A stretch of DNA of 64,000 nucleotides from Gossypium raimondii. Lineage: Eukaryota > Streptophyta > Magnoliopsida > Malvales > Malvaceae. The first letter of the stretch is position 1. The number at the start of each line of letters is the position of its first letter. The notes beneath the pieces are model-generated. The model worked only from the letters and a program-made list of their open reading frames with translations. It did no database searches and was not told the DNA's origin. The translations under genes and the position numbers were made by a program. The stretch is from NCBI RefSeq assembly GCF_025698545.1, contig NC_068575.1, forward strand, positions 49,733,980 through 49,797,979, read 5' to 3'. Positions 48,038-60,091 of this stretch are shown here, in pieces.

Positions 48038-49578
48038 TCACATGGCAAGAGGCTGTTGATTAGATTGAGCATTGTTGTATCCATCATAGGGTTTTGTGGA
48101 TTTCCTGGACTTTCTCTTCAACACTACAATCCATGTAATAGCTTCCAATAGCAACGAAATCCCGCCCATCGCAATGATCACAATCATATATGCCGATTTC
48201 CACTTATGCTCAGGCTTCAAGATATTGAAGCCCTTGAACACATTGATGATGCCGAGGACAAGTATCGCGTATCCAAAACTGTGGTGGTAAATGTTCCAGT
48301 AGAAACGGAGCTTGTGATCCTTTTTAGGCCTTAAAAACAAAGCAAAGATCTAGCAAAGACAAACAATAAATTCCAACTTCAGTGTCACAAAGCATCAAGA
48401 GAAACAAGCTGACAAACTAAAATCCACCCAATAGTCTATGACAAGTATTGCATATATACAAATTTAAGAAATACCTGGACAGTAGCGAGGACGAAAAGGG
48501 CAATCCCAATGTATCTATGACCCGAATATGTGATACCAGAGGATTCACTTCCAAGCTTAAGACCAGTTCCCCAGCCAGCAACTCCTATGGCATAAGCTGA
48601 TATTTGACAGAAAACATGAAGATAAAACCAAGCTGGATCTGCTGACTCAAAGCTTCTTATGTACCTAGCAATCATAGCTCCAAGTGGAAACAAAATTCCC
48701 CAACTCACAGTATTCAGTATCCCATGGATCTGTCATCAAAAATTTTCTTCTCAAATTCAACATACTCATAGTCAATCGAGTACACAAATATAATTTCTTT
48801 TTGTGTGTGTGTGAAAAAGAATCACCATTTAGTTCAAAATTGCTAATTTTAATAATCAAGTACCTCAGTCAACAATTTCTGTATTTTGAAATTCTTCAAA
48901 TAAAACATGGAAATATAAAGATTTGTAGGGATTAAAAGGGAAGCTAACATTTTTCTTCTTAATGGTGGTGTCTCCTCCAGAATTAGTGCTACTCTGTCCA
49001 TTTTTCAAATCTAGCGTTCCTTTAGAACGCAAATTGGCGGCGGCGAAGTCATGTCTTTCTAACATGCCACCTTCTCCAACGCCGGGACCAACTTGCCACA
49101 CTTGATTAATCGTCCCTTTCGCCGCTAAATTCGCCGGAACCTTAATTGTAGCGAAAATGGCCAGGCTCCCGTCGCTTCTAGTCTCCGCCGTCTTATCTGG
49201 AACTTCGAACGACAAATCCTTCGGCACAATGGAAGAATAAGAGCTGATGTCAAAAGTATGCACGACGGCAACGCCGGTGGTGGAGTTTTTGTAAGCGACG
49301 AGTGCTTGGGAACCGGCCATGCCGGTGGCGTTGGGATTTATGGCCCAGGAAATCCATCCGCCGGGTTTGGAAGGAGTAGAGATGAAGGCGACGGAGAGAG
49401 TAGTGTTAGAAGGGTCGTAAGTGAAGTGGAGGTAAGAGGCGAGAGAAGGAAGGTCGAGGCAGTTGGAGTAAACTTGGTTTTTCGTAAACTTCTGGGAGGA
49501 ACAGGTGAGGGAAATCGCCGGTGAAATAAGCAGCGCCCACAAGGTGAAGAAAAGAGACGCCAAGAACGATGTAGCCAT
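48038..49578 (-). CDS. Cytochrome b561 and DOMON domain-containing protein (3 exons, 398 aa)
   Basis: Exons 49578-48949, 48729-48475 and 48349-48038, with GT-AG introns and an open frame throughout. Residues 1-24 form a secretory signal peptide. The DOMON domain (about 40-185) has an AIR12-like Met (M87 in TGMAGSQ) and His (H176 in LERHDF) in the expected heme-ligand positions. The b561 domain (about 211-375) has five to six membrane helices and the conserved histidines H212, H248, H281 and H317/H318, which hold two hemes. The family moves electrons across the plasma membrane, with ascorbate as the usual donor. The sequence is closest to what I remember of Arabidopsis At4g12980. The ATG at 49578 was chosen over an in-frame ATG at 49611 because the signal peptide starts there. 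The tail is basic, then Asn/Gln-rich. Confidence 0.92.
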
Positions 49579-49684
49579 TTTTTTCCGACGAAACTGAAAA
49601 TGAACGGGCAAGCAGTTAAGTGAGAAGGCATAAAGTTGGCGGAATAAATAGAAGCCAAAAAGGACTTGACTAATGGTTATCTGA

Positions 49685-49690
49685 CACGTG
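49685..49690. promoter_or_regulatory. G-box / ABRE core upstream of the b561 gene
   Basis: CACGTG within ACACGTGT, about 107 bases upstream of the ATG at 49578. This is a binding site for plant bZIP and bHLH factors and suggests abscisic-acid or light responsiveness, which is inference only. Confidence 0.45.
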
Positions 49691-49904
49691 TAATGTTGGT
49701 AAGGGAGGGGGTCGAGGTTATCACAACGCTAAATATAAAGTGGAAGTGGAAACCTTCTTGAAAAATTAGTTGTTATTTTTTTTTGGTAGCAAAGGAGAAA
49801 TATATATCGATTATAAAGAAATATTAGAATCATAAAATAAATTTTGGCCATCCTTCTTTACTGTAAGTAAATTTTGGAGAACATGGGAATCAATCCAGCT
49901 AAGA

Positions 49905-50262
49905 GTGTAAGTAATAATATTTGCCTCCTTCCTCTAATCTTTTCTACAAAGTTGTTGAATTTTTAGATCAAATCTCTATTTACCTGTGCTTGAAGTTTAC
50001 TATTAAGAGCTTCAATAACTAGAGCATAATCAGTTTCAACAATGATATTAGTCTATTTGGCAGACTAAGCTAATTGGAAACCATCATAAATCACCTATAA
50101 CTTTGCTTGTGCAACACCGCATTTGTCGATATTTTTTTCAATCCTACAAATCCACCTATCGTGTTCATACCTAGCCACTGCCGCCGAGGAAACTAAGCTT
50201 GAGCCTGGATTGCGTGCCCCATCCGTGCTCAACTTAATGGATCTTATAAGTGGGGGAAATTA
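49905..50262 (-). pseudogene. RNase H-like (LINE-derived) fragment
   Basis: On the minus strand, KLSTDGARNPGSS opens an RNase H-like segment. RYEHDRWICRI, then a QAKL*VIYDGFQLA stretch and a VETDYALVIEAL stretch follow, matching the layout of RNase H domains found in plant LINEs and related genes. Several in-frame stops (for example after QAKL and after LA) and the absence of reverse transcriptase show a dead fragment. Confidence 0.65.
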
Positions 50263-50309
50263 AATTTGACATCGATTCTGTCTTCCTAGAGTACAATCTA
50301 AACTACCTG

Positions 50310-51265
50310 CCGTCAGGCTCGACCCTGGGAGTTGTTTAAGAGTGTAGTCGCCTAGGGCCCAGGGCTGGAAGGGGCCCAAAAATCCTTTTTTTTTTCAACT
50401 TTTAATGTGGGAAAAAAATTTCAGACTAAAACAAATTAATTAAATGCTTTGGGCTTTCAATTTTTCACCATAAGTGATTCATCTCCTAGGTAGGGGTGAG
50501 CATTCAACCGAATCGAGTGAAATATTTTCATGTTAATCGAGTTCACGAGTCCTATTTTATCGTTCTAATTCAATTTAAATTTTTTTCGAATCGAGTCGAG
50601 TTAAATGAAAATTGAGTCTAGTCGAATAGATTGGAATTGTTCGAGTTAAATTAAAAAAATTAAGCATGTCAATTAAAAATATTGTCACAAGATAACTAAT
50701 TCCATACTAGAGCACATAAATTTGAAACCATATATATTTAAAAATATTCAAATAAAATATTTAAAAATAAGATACTTGAGTATGATTTTAATTAGGCCCC
50801 AAATTATTATTTTAATTTTTTTTAAAATTTTTAAAATTTTTTAAATTTTTTAAATTTTTATAAATATTTTGTATTTTAAAAATTATTTTGAATTGTTTTA
50901 TTTTATTTTTGTAATTTTTATTGTGGGAGAGACAAATTCGCTTATTTTCAAAGTTGACAGGGACTAAATGGGTATTTACAATAATTTGTTATTCAAATTA
51001 TTTGAATTATTCGAGTTATTCGAATTGTGAAATTCAACTCGACTCAAACTCGAATCGAGTTGACTCGAATAATTCAAATAGCTCAAATAACTTGAAGTTC
51101 AATAAAAATTTTATTTTTTTAATCGAATCGAGTTTTGCTCACCCCTACTCATAAGACCTCAAAATTTTTTCACCTTCTATAGTATTACGTTTTATATTTT
51201 TTTTTAAAAGGGCCCAATTGATTGTTTCGCCTAGAGCCCCAAAAATGCCAAGAACGAGTTTGGGC
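50310..51265. repeat. Dispersed repeat (copy 1), interrupted by a hAT MITE
   Basis: The left part (TTTAAGAGTGTAGTCGCC... and GCTTTCAATTTTTCACCATA) matches 52940-53110. The right part after the insertion (CCTCAAAATTTTTTCACC... and CGCCTAGAGCCCCAAAAA) matches the continuation of that copy more loosely. The two copies flank the NBS-LRR relic. Confidence 0.6.
50491..51147. mobile_element. hAT-type MITE (657 bp)
   Basis: Starts TAGGGGTGAGCATTCAACCG and ends with the inverted CTCACCCCTA. The flanking 8-mers CTCCTAGG and CTCATAAG match at six of eight positions, consistent with an old target duplication. Subterminal CGAATCGAGT words recur at both ends. Comparison with the repeat copy at 53090-53110 shows the uninterrupted sequence. 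Confidence 0.75.
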
Positions 51266-51636
51266 ATCACTTGTATAAATATCACCTCAATACCAGTATT
51301 TTCGTGTATTTCGTGGGGCAGAAAATAAATTTTGGGGAGGAGTCAGCCTATTTGGTGTAACCAATGTTAGAATAATGGTGGAGCCAAATAAATTCACTTC
51401 AACACTTTTATTATGTCAGACTTTATTTTAAGTGATTTTTATATTTTTTTAAACTGAAAATTTTTTTTATTTGGTGGAGCCATAGAAAATGACGTGACCA
51501 CCATGCTGCGAACCATTTTTTTTACTTTTTTTTTAAATTATTTTTTCAATAGAAAAAATGGATTCATGGAAAATAAAAGAGTTGGAACTAACAATACATG
51601 TGTTAAAATTGCAATGTTAATTCATGATTCATACAA

Positions 51637-52690
51637 TTAATGAGTGATAAGTTTAGCCATATTTGTTACAAGATCATGCATTTTCACTCTTTCATTTCCT
51701 ACATTTTCTAACAAACAATTCTCTACTAGTGTTATTAGTATAGCTTGTCCCTTGTCCAAGTTTGCTTCCATACTACCCATTTCCTCTATTAATCCCTTTC
51801 CAATCCAATCCCTTATTAATTGTTCCTTCAGGATTTCTGAATCTTCACAATACGATGCACCAGTAAGGAAACAATTTTGGATTCTTCGATATTTCAATCG
51901 ATCGTAGTTGAATCTCATTTGCCGATACATCTTGTCTTTAACATTGATGATACTCGATATGTTTCAGTTTAATTCCGCGAGCGGATTCCTCCATATTGGA
52001 ATATTGTTTTCAGCTCTCATGCTACTGGCAACTATAACTATCACCAACAACAAACCAGCACAACACTCAACGATAGATCTTGCAATCAATAGTAAATCTA
52101 CAGAATTCATTAGATTTTCACCAACCTTCTCCGAGAACAATGTCCATGCATCTACTTCTAGAAGTGGCTCGATTTTTACGACTTGACAATCCATTCGTCA
52201 ACATGCATCCAATGATTGAGATGTTACCACTAGTTTAGCCCCAGAAGATTTAGGAATTCCAACTTTTTCAAGGGAAAATCTCTCCCATACATCGTCCAAT
52301 ATTAAAACAAATCTACCATTTTTACTCAAAATTTCAAACAACATCCCTACTCTTAATGTTTCATCTTTATCTTCGGTAATAACGACATTCATTGCCTTTG
52401 CAATCTTCTTCTGTAGTTCAATAACACTACATTTCCTCGATATAGTGACCTCGAAATTGTTTACACCATTTAAGAGTTTATTGTTGACAAGCTTGGCAAC
52501 ACTTGTTTTCCGAACTTCTGCCATTCCATAGACTCCAATCTTTCGAACCTCATCATTCCTCAAGTGTTGTATAATATCATTCTTTTTATGTTCTATTGTT
52601 TCAACGACTAAGCTCGGTGTTGGCAACACCTGACCAATCCACGAAATATCATCCACACATGACCAGTTTTGGTTGTTGACGATCTTTCAT
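51637..52690 (-). pseudogene. NBS-LRR (CC-NBS type) disease-resistance gene relic
   Basis: One minus-strand frame covers most of an NB-ARC domain. A degraded P-loop GMAEVRKTS stands where functional genes have GMGGVGKTT. RFVLILDDVWE (kinase 2), KLVVTSQSLDAC (RNBS-B-like), a weak GLPLA site (AGLLLVIV) and VKMHDLVTNMA (MHD) follow. Two in-frame TGA stops lie between DAC and RMDC and after AELN. No coiled-coil start and no leucine-rich repeats flank it. Functional relatives are nucleotide switches in effector-triggered immunity, but this copy is a fragment with a damaged nucleotide site. It sits between two copies of a dispersed repeat. Confidence 0.82.
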
Positions 52691-52939
52691 AGATTGGTCA
52701 AGTGTTGCCTTGTGGGTCCTTTGCCTGTCTTTTTCTGCTTTTTTTATAAAATTAATTTAAAATTTTTATTAATTACAAAAAAAAATATTTACTTTTGTTT
52801 TACATAAATGATTTAAAATGAATAGTAAAAATGAGTTGGTCAAAGAGATTAATGTGACTCACTTGCCACGTCAGTCAATTATTGGTTGTTAGAATTAAAA
52901 AATATATTTTTTTTAGTGGAGCCAATCTATTTGGCGTCA

Positions 52940-53200
52940 CCAGGCCTGGTCTTGAGGGTTGTTTGAGAGTGTAACTACTCAGAGCCTAGGGTTAGAAGGG
53001 CTAAATTTTTTTTAAAAACTTTTAATATGGAGAGAGATTGAAACTAAAATAAACTAATTAAATACTTGGGGCTTTCAATTTTTCACTATAAGTGCTTCAT
53101 TGTCTAGTGTCTAAAATTTTTTATTATATTATATTTTATAAATTTTTTAAAATAATTAAATTTATTATTTCGTCTAAAACCCAACCAGACCTACTTGTCC
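52940..53200. repeat. Dispersed repeat (copy 2), uninterrupted
   Basis: Similar to 50310-50490 plus 51148-51250: shared TTTGAGAGTGTAACTACTC-type start, AACTTTTAAT, GGGCTTTCAATTTTTCAC and TTATTTCGTCTAAAACCC. Confidence 0.6.
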
Positions 53201-53872
53201 TATCTTTAATAGCTCTTGCTCGACGGCACGAAAACTGAAAAACGTGGATAGTGTTGAACTGCTGTCCTTGGAACACACAATACATGCCAAACTCATTTAT
53301 TCTTAAATTTTCAATTTAATTTTATGATTTGAATGTCCTTCACTCCTTTGTCACAATATTTTTGTGACACAGCAACATGTAATGATTATGCGGAGAAAAA
53401 GCTGCATCTGAGATAATTATGGTTAATTATATATTTATGAAAATATAATTAATATTCTTTTTAATAAACTATAATGTATTGGATAAATAAATAAATTCAT
53501 GATTAATAAGGATGTAGCTAGCAAAAGTTGAGTAGTAAGCTATACCTTAACTAGTTAATATGTACTATAGGCACCTATTTTAAGATTTTAATTATCAATA
53601 TTAGAATTTTTCTGACTCAATGCATCGTTTTAAATAACTCAAAATGGTTAAGGATTTATTACTTTTTTTAATGAAAAACAGTGCATCAATTAAATAAAAT
53701 TTGCATGAATAATCCAAAATGCTTATTTGAATGTTTAGTAAATAATTTATACCATGAATTAATTCAAATTTCAACACCAATTTAATTACGAAATTATTAA
53801 ATATAAGAGTATTTTTATTATTTCATACTTCTATATAATATTTTAAATGAAACAAATAAAAAATAGGGTAAA

Positions 53873-54120
53873 CTACACCCATGGTCACTTTTGTTTACCT
53901 TAGGTTACGTTTTAGTCACTTATGTTTGAAATGTTACGTTTTAGTCATTTACGTTATCATGTTGTAACATTTTAGTCACTGAGCCATTAATCGTCGTTAA
54001 TGGTGTAACGGTAAGCTGACGTGGCACGTTAAATCATCATTTTTAGGTTAAATTATACAATTGATCCCCATATTTTTTTCGTTTTAAGTAATTTAATTTT
54101 TTTTCTTTTATGTTCTTTAA
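53873..54120. repeat. Terminal-repeat-like dispersed sequence
   Basis: Contains TTTTAGTCACTTATGTTTG, CATGTTGTAACATTTTAGTC and GTTAATGGTGTAACGGTAAG. As I recall this style is seen in plant MULE termini. Only one end is present, so it is probably a remnant. Confidence 0.4.
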
Positions 54121-54265
54121 ACTTTCCTCTTTTTTTTCCATTCTCTTTTGTTTCTCCCTCTGTTTTCATACCTTTCCCATTTCTTTTAACATATTAGGAA
54201 GTCGAAAGTTTTATGTATAAACGAAAGTTTTCTTTCTACGAAAATTCTTTCGATTAACCAACTCG

Positions 54266-56824
54266 TTACAAAACCGCATTGATAGCCTCAACTCGTGTCC
54301 TAGCCCATCTCAGAGCTAGATTTGCCTCAATTGTTTGCCTCTTGCCTTCAACTTTACTCAAGTTAGCTTGTAATATCCCGAAAATTACTACTGTAATACT
54401 CCGAAAATTACTACAGTAAGAAAATATGTATCCTTGATAGTAAAATAAGGAAATAAAGTGACAAAAAAGGAAATTTTGAGTTAAGGAAACATTGGGAATT
54501 ATATTATGACATATTAATTCAAGAAATAATTAAATCGTAAAAGTGAGAAAAGTTTTGTTGCCCAAGAGTAAATACTCGAAATTTGAGGGGTTAAAGTATA
54601 AATATGAAAAATTTGAAAGACCAATAGTGTAAATATTTTAAGGGTGGAATAATCTAGAAACTAAGGAAAATGGATGAATTAGGACCAAATTGAAAATGTG
54701 AAGAATTTTGAGGACTAAATCACAATTTTACCAAATTAAGTGATGACTCAAGGATGAAATTTTTAAAGATTATGAAGGGAAAAATGGTCAATTAGAAGAG
54801 AGAAATCTAGAAGGCAATGATGATGTTGGTGATATTTTAGATTAATTAATTAAATAAATATTAATTTATTAATATTTTAATTTAATTTTTAAATGATATT
54901 TTATTATTTTATTATTATTCTATTTAGTATATATATGGAAGGAAAGATGAAGAATCTTCATCTTCTTCCATGCAACCAACGTGAGAAGAGAGGAAAAGAA
55001 AGAAAGTTTTGCTTTCTTCACAATTTGGTCCTTCCACAAAAAATTTACCATTTTCACTTAGAAATCAAAAGAATTTTCATAGCTTCCAAGAGAGAAAAAT
55101 AACAAGGAGACAATGGGGAGCTAGAATATCAAGATAGATTCAAGAAATAGAAGCTGGAGGAGAGAGAAAATCAAGTTAAAGATTGAAATCAATAGCACAA
55201 AGTAAGAACATCAAGATTTCAATATATTTTTAAGTTTGATATTATTGAAAACCATGGAAATAATGTTATAGTAGAGTTTTATTATATAATGTCTTATGTT
55301 CTTGATATATTAGTGAAGAAAATAAGTGAAATTGATGGGAAATATTATAGAGAAAGGGAATAAGGGAGTTATACACCTAGTAATCAACATTTTGCACTAA
55401 AACAGTTTTGGACAGCAGCAATAGTCTAACTTTGAAAACTCACCATAAATCGTAAAAATTGAATTAGAGGATGAAAAAAATATGGAATTAAATCTTATTT
55501 AGTTTAGTTTATCATAGAAGAAACAATGTAAGCAATGGAATTGTAAATCATGAGTTATAATAAATTTTGTGAGGTAAGGTCAGAATGATTTTGGGTTCCC
55601 TTGTTCTGACTTTGAAAAATCATCAAAAATTGGAGAAAAATGATTATGGGCTTAAATTTATATTTTTTAAATATTTAATGAGTATATTTTCAATATAAAT
55701 AGACGGGAACATTATCCGAATCTTGTACGAGGAGATAATTAATTTTTAGTGAAGAACGGTCAAAACTGTCAGACAGTAGAATATGGATGAATTTAAAGAA
55801 TAAACTGTACTTATTAGCTAAACCAAAAATTCTAAAAAATTTATGGGAAGAAGATATGTGAGTCTAGTTTCAGATAAAATTTTCGGATTTTAATTCAAAG
55901 TTCTGTAGCTCAAGATATAAATAATTTTGTGACAATGACTCAAGTGGATAGCTTTGAATGAACAAATAAATAAATAGTGAAATTATAGATAATGTTACAT
56001 ATAATCATGTTATATACATTAAGGATGTGGAATGGAGAGGAGGAGGAGGAAAATGTATGATTATTCAACTACCATGAGTTTTCATTAAAAATGGCTAATT
56101 TGCATGTTTTAGGTTTAGGGACTAAATTGAATAAAAGTAATATTTTAAGGGTAAATTTGTAAAATGTCAAAAATGACCAATTTGCATGAAATGAATTGTT
56201 TTATTATTTAAATTAATAAATTGAATGAAATATTAATTTATATCAAGATTGAGTGGAAATTGAGGAAAATAGAAAATTACCAAAATGTCATTGAATTTTG
56301 GTATTTCGCAATTTAGCCCGGTAAGTTCGTGTAACTTGAATTATATTCTTAGATGATTGAAATATATATATATTGGATTGAGAAATTGATTTGAATTGTG
56401 AACATGAGAAATTGTGAATTTGAATGAAATAGAAATGAAGCTTTGAATTACATGTGTAAATATCGGGTCTCGTAGGCCTTATTTGTTATGAATATAATAT
56501 TTCAAGGATATGTTGTAAAGAATTATAAAAGAGCGTTAATAATTTAAAAGTTTTAATTCGGATGAAATTTTGTAACTCGATTTAATACGTATGCAAATGT
56601 ATGTCTTCTAGTAATGCCTCGTACCCTATTCCGACGTCGTATACGGGTAAGGGGTGTTACAATGTGACATCGTCAGATTCAGTCATGACGTTTAGACTGG
56701 GTTTGGGGTGTTACATAGCTTCCGCTATTTCAAGAGCTTGTTGAGCTTCTTGTGGATCAATGTCACTACCCTTCTCTGCATCATTTACTAATATAGTGAT
56801 TTCATTATTGTTTGTTCTAGCAAA
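54266..56824 (-). pseudogene. atpE: Nuclear copy of chloroplast atpE (ATP synthase epsilon), split by a solo LTR
   Basis: On the minus strand, 56824-56716 reads [20 protein letters not shown], then [12 protein letters not shown]. After the LTR, 54368-54266 reads on with [13 protein letters not shown] and [10 protein letters not shown], then a stop. This is the C-terminal half of the plastid ATP synthase epsilon subunit, which caps the rotor stalk in the thylakoid ATP synthase. The first half is missing, there is no transit peptide or promoter, and the LTR 54369-56715 interrupts it exactly at its 5-bp duplication. It is a nuclear plastid-DNA insertion (NUPT), not a working gene. Confidence 0.88.
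54369..56715. mobile_element. Third solo-LTR-like element (2347 bp), inside the atpE copy
   Basis: Starts TGTAATATCCCG and ends GGGGTGTTACA, with a perfect 5-bp duplication TAGCT (54364-54368 and 56716-56720). It shares the ACTAAAACAGTTTTG block, the GAATTAGAGGATGA block and the TAATGCCTCGTACCC terminal block with 23313-26352. It lacks the hairpin minisatellite of the other two. Both ends look doubled: a second start-like stretch lies at 54391 and a second GTGTTACA end at 56654-56661. Confidence 0.85.
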
Positions 56825-57555
56825 ACAAGGAAAAGTGGAGTAACGAGAGAAAATTTTATTTTTTAAAATTAAATTTTCCAACATAACCTTATGCATATTT
56901 ATAGTTTATTATAGAATTTGTTCTTTATGTATATCTATATTTATATTAAGTCATTTATTTGGTATCATGGGTTAATTGGGTATCAACTCAATTGTGAATT
57001 TATCAAAATATCCTATTATATACAAATTATGTTATATTTTATGAAGATTTTTTCCTTTTATATAATAATAAAAATTTATTTATAATGAGATTTCAACTCA
57101 AAACACCATGCATAATAAACATTTAACTTCACCGTTATAATAAAAACATCAATTAATTTTATGATTTTTAATAAATATATCTATTACATAATTTTTTCAC
57201 CCATAACGTGGGTAGTTTTTTAATTGAGTTGTTGTCACCGAATTAAGTGACAATAAAACTTAACCAAAACAAGGAAAAATAATATTACAAAAATAGATTA
57301 TGAGACACCCATTATGTGGATGAGAATAATAATGTAACAAAATTATAAAAAAATATATTTAGAAACTAAATGTGACTTTGGTTGAAATGGTAAAGTTGAG
57401 TTAATGAAAATCATAATAATTTGAGTTCAAATCTTATTATTCTTATCTCGTGTATACTAATTGTTTTATCAATAGTAGTTTCGGTAAATATCGTTCTTTG
57501 CATGAGCATTTTGGGAACAACTCTATGTCGGGAACAACATCATGTTGGGAATGAC
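56825..57555. other. AT-rich intergenic DNA
   Basis: No gene or element border recognised. A weak tRNA-like B-box word (GAGTTCAAATC) lies at about 57422. Confidence 0.45.
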
Positions 57556-57818
57556 TAGTGGCGGAGCCAGAAATTTTTTTTGGGGGGGCGAAATTAAATT
57601 GTATAATTTTATGATAGTAAAAATGTAATTTCTCCATTTTAATAGTTTATAACTTTATAATTTTTAAATGATTAAATTAAATTTTTATTATTTTTAGGAG
57701 ACCAAAGTGTAATTTTATTATTACTAATTTAAAATTTTATAAATTATAAAAAGTGTAAATGATAAATTTTCTATTTTAGGAGGGACATGGCCCCTACCAA
57801 CCCCCCTTGGTTCCACTA
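57556..57818. repeat. Small MITE with TAGTGG termini
   Basis: The left end TAGTGGCGGAGCCAG and the right end GGTTCCACTA form inverted termini around an AT-rich 263-bp element. A G-rich run (GGGGGGGCG) lies near the left end and a C-rich run near the right. A related left end may lie at about 62535-62570. Confidence 0.55.
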
Positions 57819-59019
57819 TTGGGAATAACTACTTTTAGGAACAAATACCTTTAGGAACAACCTTGGAAGGTTGACCAAATTCCTAGGTTGTTCTACTTTT
57901 GGGAGAGCATGGTTAGAAGGTTCAAATACGGATACGGTTAAGAGGTTCACTTTCTAACCTTTCTTTGAAATATAAGTATTTTTCTACTCATCTCTTCATT
58001 CAACAAATAGTACATTTGTAGTTAAACACCTTTCTTGTCAAAATGTTTTAAATGAGTATAACTTTCTTGTAACTACCATTATACACATTATTTATATAAT
58101 TTACCTTCCATATTTCCACGTTCAATCTCATTACCCACCATTTTAGCATGTTCATGCACATTTTCTCTTTATAAATGTTTTCCTTTTAGCTTCCCTTTTC
58201 AAGGCATGTAATTATAAATAGAGGTTTGAACGTCTCATTTGGGGATTTTTGAATCTTTTGAAAAATTTGAGCACTTTAAAAATTCTCTCTGCAACTCTCT
58301 TTTTGCAATCACAACCACCATAGCTCTTGCCTTTCTCGACCCCCTATTGTTTCCATCGCCACTACTTGCCATTGCACTTGTTTTCTAGAGTTTACTTAGG
58401 TCTTTTTGTTGGTCATTGCTACACGACATCTCGTTATGCTAAATTGTAACGTCTTCTCACCTTACTAAAAGAACCATCTACAAACATAAATATTTTCAAA
58501 ATGATATTTCCTACTTTGTAGAATAAATAAACTTTTGATAATATCCTAATTAAGTTGGGACTTGATTGATGGATGACACCAACTCAATTAATACATTAAT
58601 ATATAGTATGGATAATTCTTACTAAAGATAATCATTTTTCTGATAATTAACATTTAAATATGAGCCAGTTGAGTCTTAGCTTGATTGATAAGAGTATTAT
58701 TGTCAATGCAGGAGGACGTGGGTTCGAGTACATTGTCCTCCTATTTATGTGTTGGGAGGGGATATGATTATTTCTAAGCATTGTCTCAAAAAGAACAAAT
58801 ATGATCGGAACCTATAAATGATATTTAAACTATATTAATTTTTTTTTATGTTAGTATCAAATTTTATCGCATCATAATTTATACTTAAACTATACATTGT
58901 TACCTGTTTTACCCAAAAGAAATAATCTTTTAAAAAAATTATTCCAATCATAGCTTGTCGATACCCTATTTGATTTATTTCTTCAATTTTTAAATTTATG
59001 GAATTTCTTCTAAAATTTT
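57819..59019. other. Intergenic DNA, with a SINE-like stretch
   Basis: No gene seen. At 58660-58790 a stretch resembles an RNA polymerase III promoter: an A-box-like TAGCTTGATTGATAAGAG and, about 40 bases on, a B-box-like GTGGGTTCGAGT. This could be a tRNA-derived SINE relic. No poly(A) tail or target duplication could be set. Confidence 0.35.
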
Positions 59020-59586
59020 GGTTTTTAGAAATACTCTTGAAAAGCACTTCGAAAATGAGAAGTTAAAATTTTAGTTTTTCTCTCCCAAAAGTAATTTTGA
59101 TGCTTAATTACTTTTCACCCTTCCAATAACATATTACTTTCCTTCTTTTTTTTCTTGGTGCTTAATTACAAATATATTAAAATCATTAATTAAAAATAAA
59201 AAAGTATTTTTAAAATACTAATTACAAATATTTAATGGTTATATTTAAATATTTAAAATATAGTTTATATATTCTAATTAAAATTTATAAATAATTAATA
59301 TTTATTACTTAAAATGATTTAAAATTTATATTTCATATATTAAAATATTAACAAGTTATAATAATATTTTATATTCTTATTAAAATATAATAAATTAACT
59401 AATCGAACATTATTTAAATGCATCTTTTTACTTGATCATAACATATCTAAAATGGACATTTTATTTCTCAAAAGTATTTTCGACAACAATGCTAAACACT
59501 CAAATCTTAAACCAAACTTTTCAAAAATTACTTTGAAAAATACTTTTCGACAACACTTTTCAAAAGCATTACTAAACTAGCCCTAA
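59020..59586 (-). repeat. AT-rich MITE (family copy C)
   Basis: The clearest uninterrupted member of the family seen at 1987 and 13252. The right end ACTAGCCCTAA is the inverse of the left end of copy A. The left end has CTTGAAAAGCACTTCG. It lies about 400 bases upstream of the RPL32 promoter. Confidence 0.65.
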
Positions 59587-60017
59587 ATCCAAAATTTTTG
59601 CTAAGCATAGAAATTAATAGCATGATTTAATTTTTATTCATTTAATTTTATATTCATATTTGGTAATATATAAAATATAATTAATATTGTAATTACAAAT
59701 TATTAAAATATTTTCATGCAGTTTTTATGAAAATAATTTGTAATTTTTATTAATTTATTTTTCTTACCATATTCCTTACATATTTCATTCAACCAACACA
59801 GTGTTAAATAAATGATTCAAAATTAGGTTTTGATGTATCAAAATAGTTTGATTATTCCATGTATTTAAAATTCATAAATATTCATAATTCAACTAAATAT
59901 AAACATCAAGCAAATGCTAAAACTTGTAATATAAATAAAAATGTATCTAATATAATAAAATTAATAATTTCTCATTTATGAAATCCAACAGGCTTTCAGT
60001 AGAACCCAATAAAATAT

Positions 60018-60091
60018 TGGGCTGGAATTAACATCTATTCCAAATCACTCCTCTTCCCCAATATATAAATTGCTTAAAAGTTTAAACCCTA
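60018..60091 (+). promoter_or_regulatory. RPL32 promoter: site II, TATA box and telo-box
   Basis: TGGGCT (site II) at 60018-60023, TATATAAA at 60062-60069 and the telo-box AAACCCTA at 60084-60091 lie in order before the leader. Site II plus telo-box is the known signature of plant ribosomal-protein promoters and ties expression to cell division. Confidence 0.75.

Noticed and set aside
48038..49578. Calling the DOMON gene the orthologue of AIR12
   Set aside because: AIR12 is a GPI-anchored DOMON-only protein. This one has a full b561 domain and fits the At4g12980 group better.
49579..49611. Upstream in-frame ATG of the b561 gene (11 extra residues)
   Set aside because: It would place basic residues (FRRKK) before the signal peptide. 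The downstream ATG gives a standard signal sequence and length.
58660..58790. A tRNA gene
   Set aside because: A- and B-box-like words are present, but no cloverleaf or acceptor stem can be formed by eye. At best it is a SINE relic.
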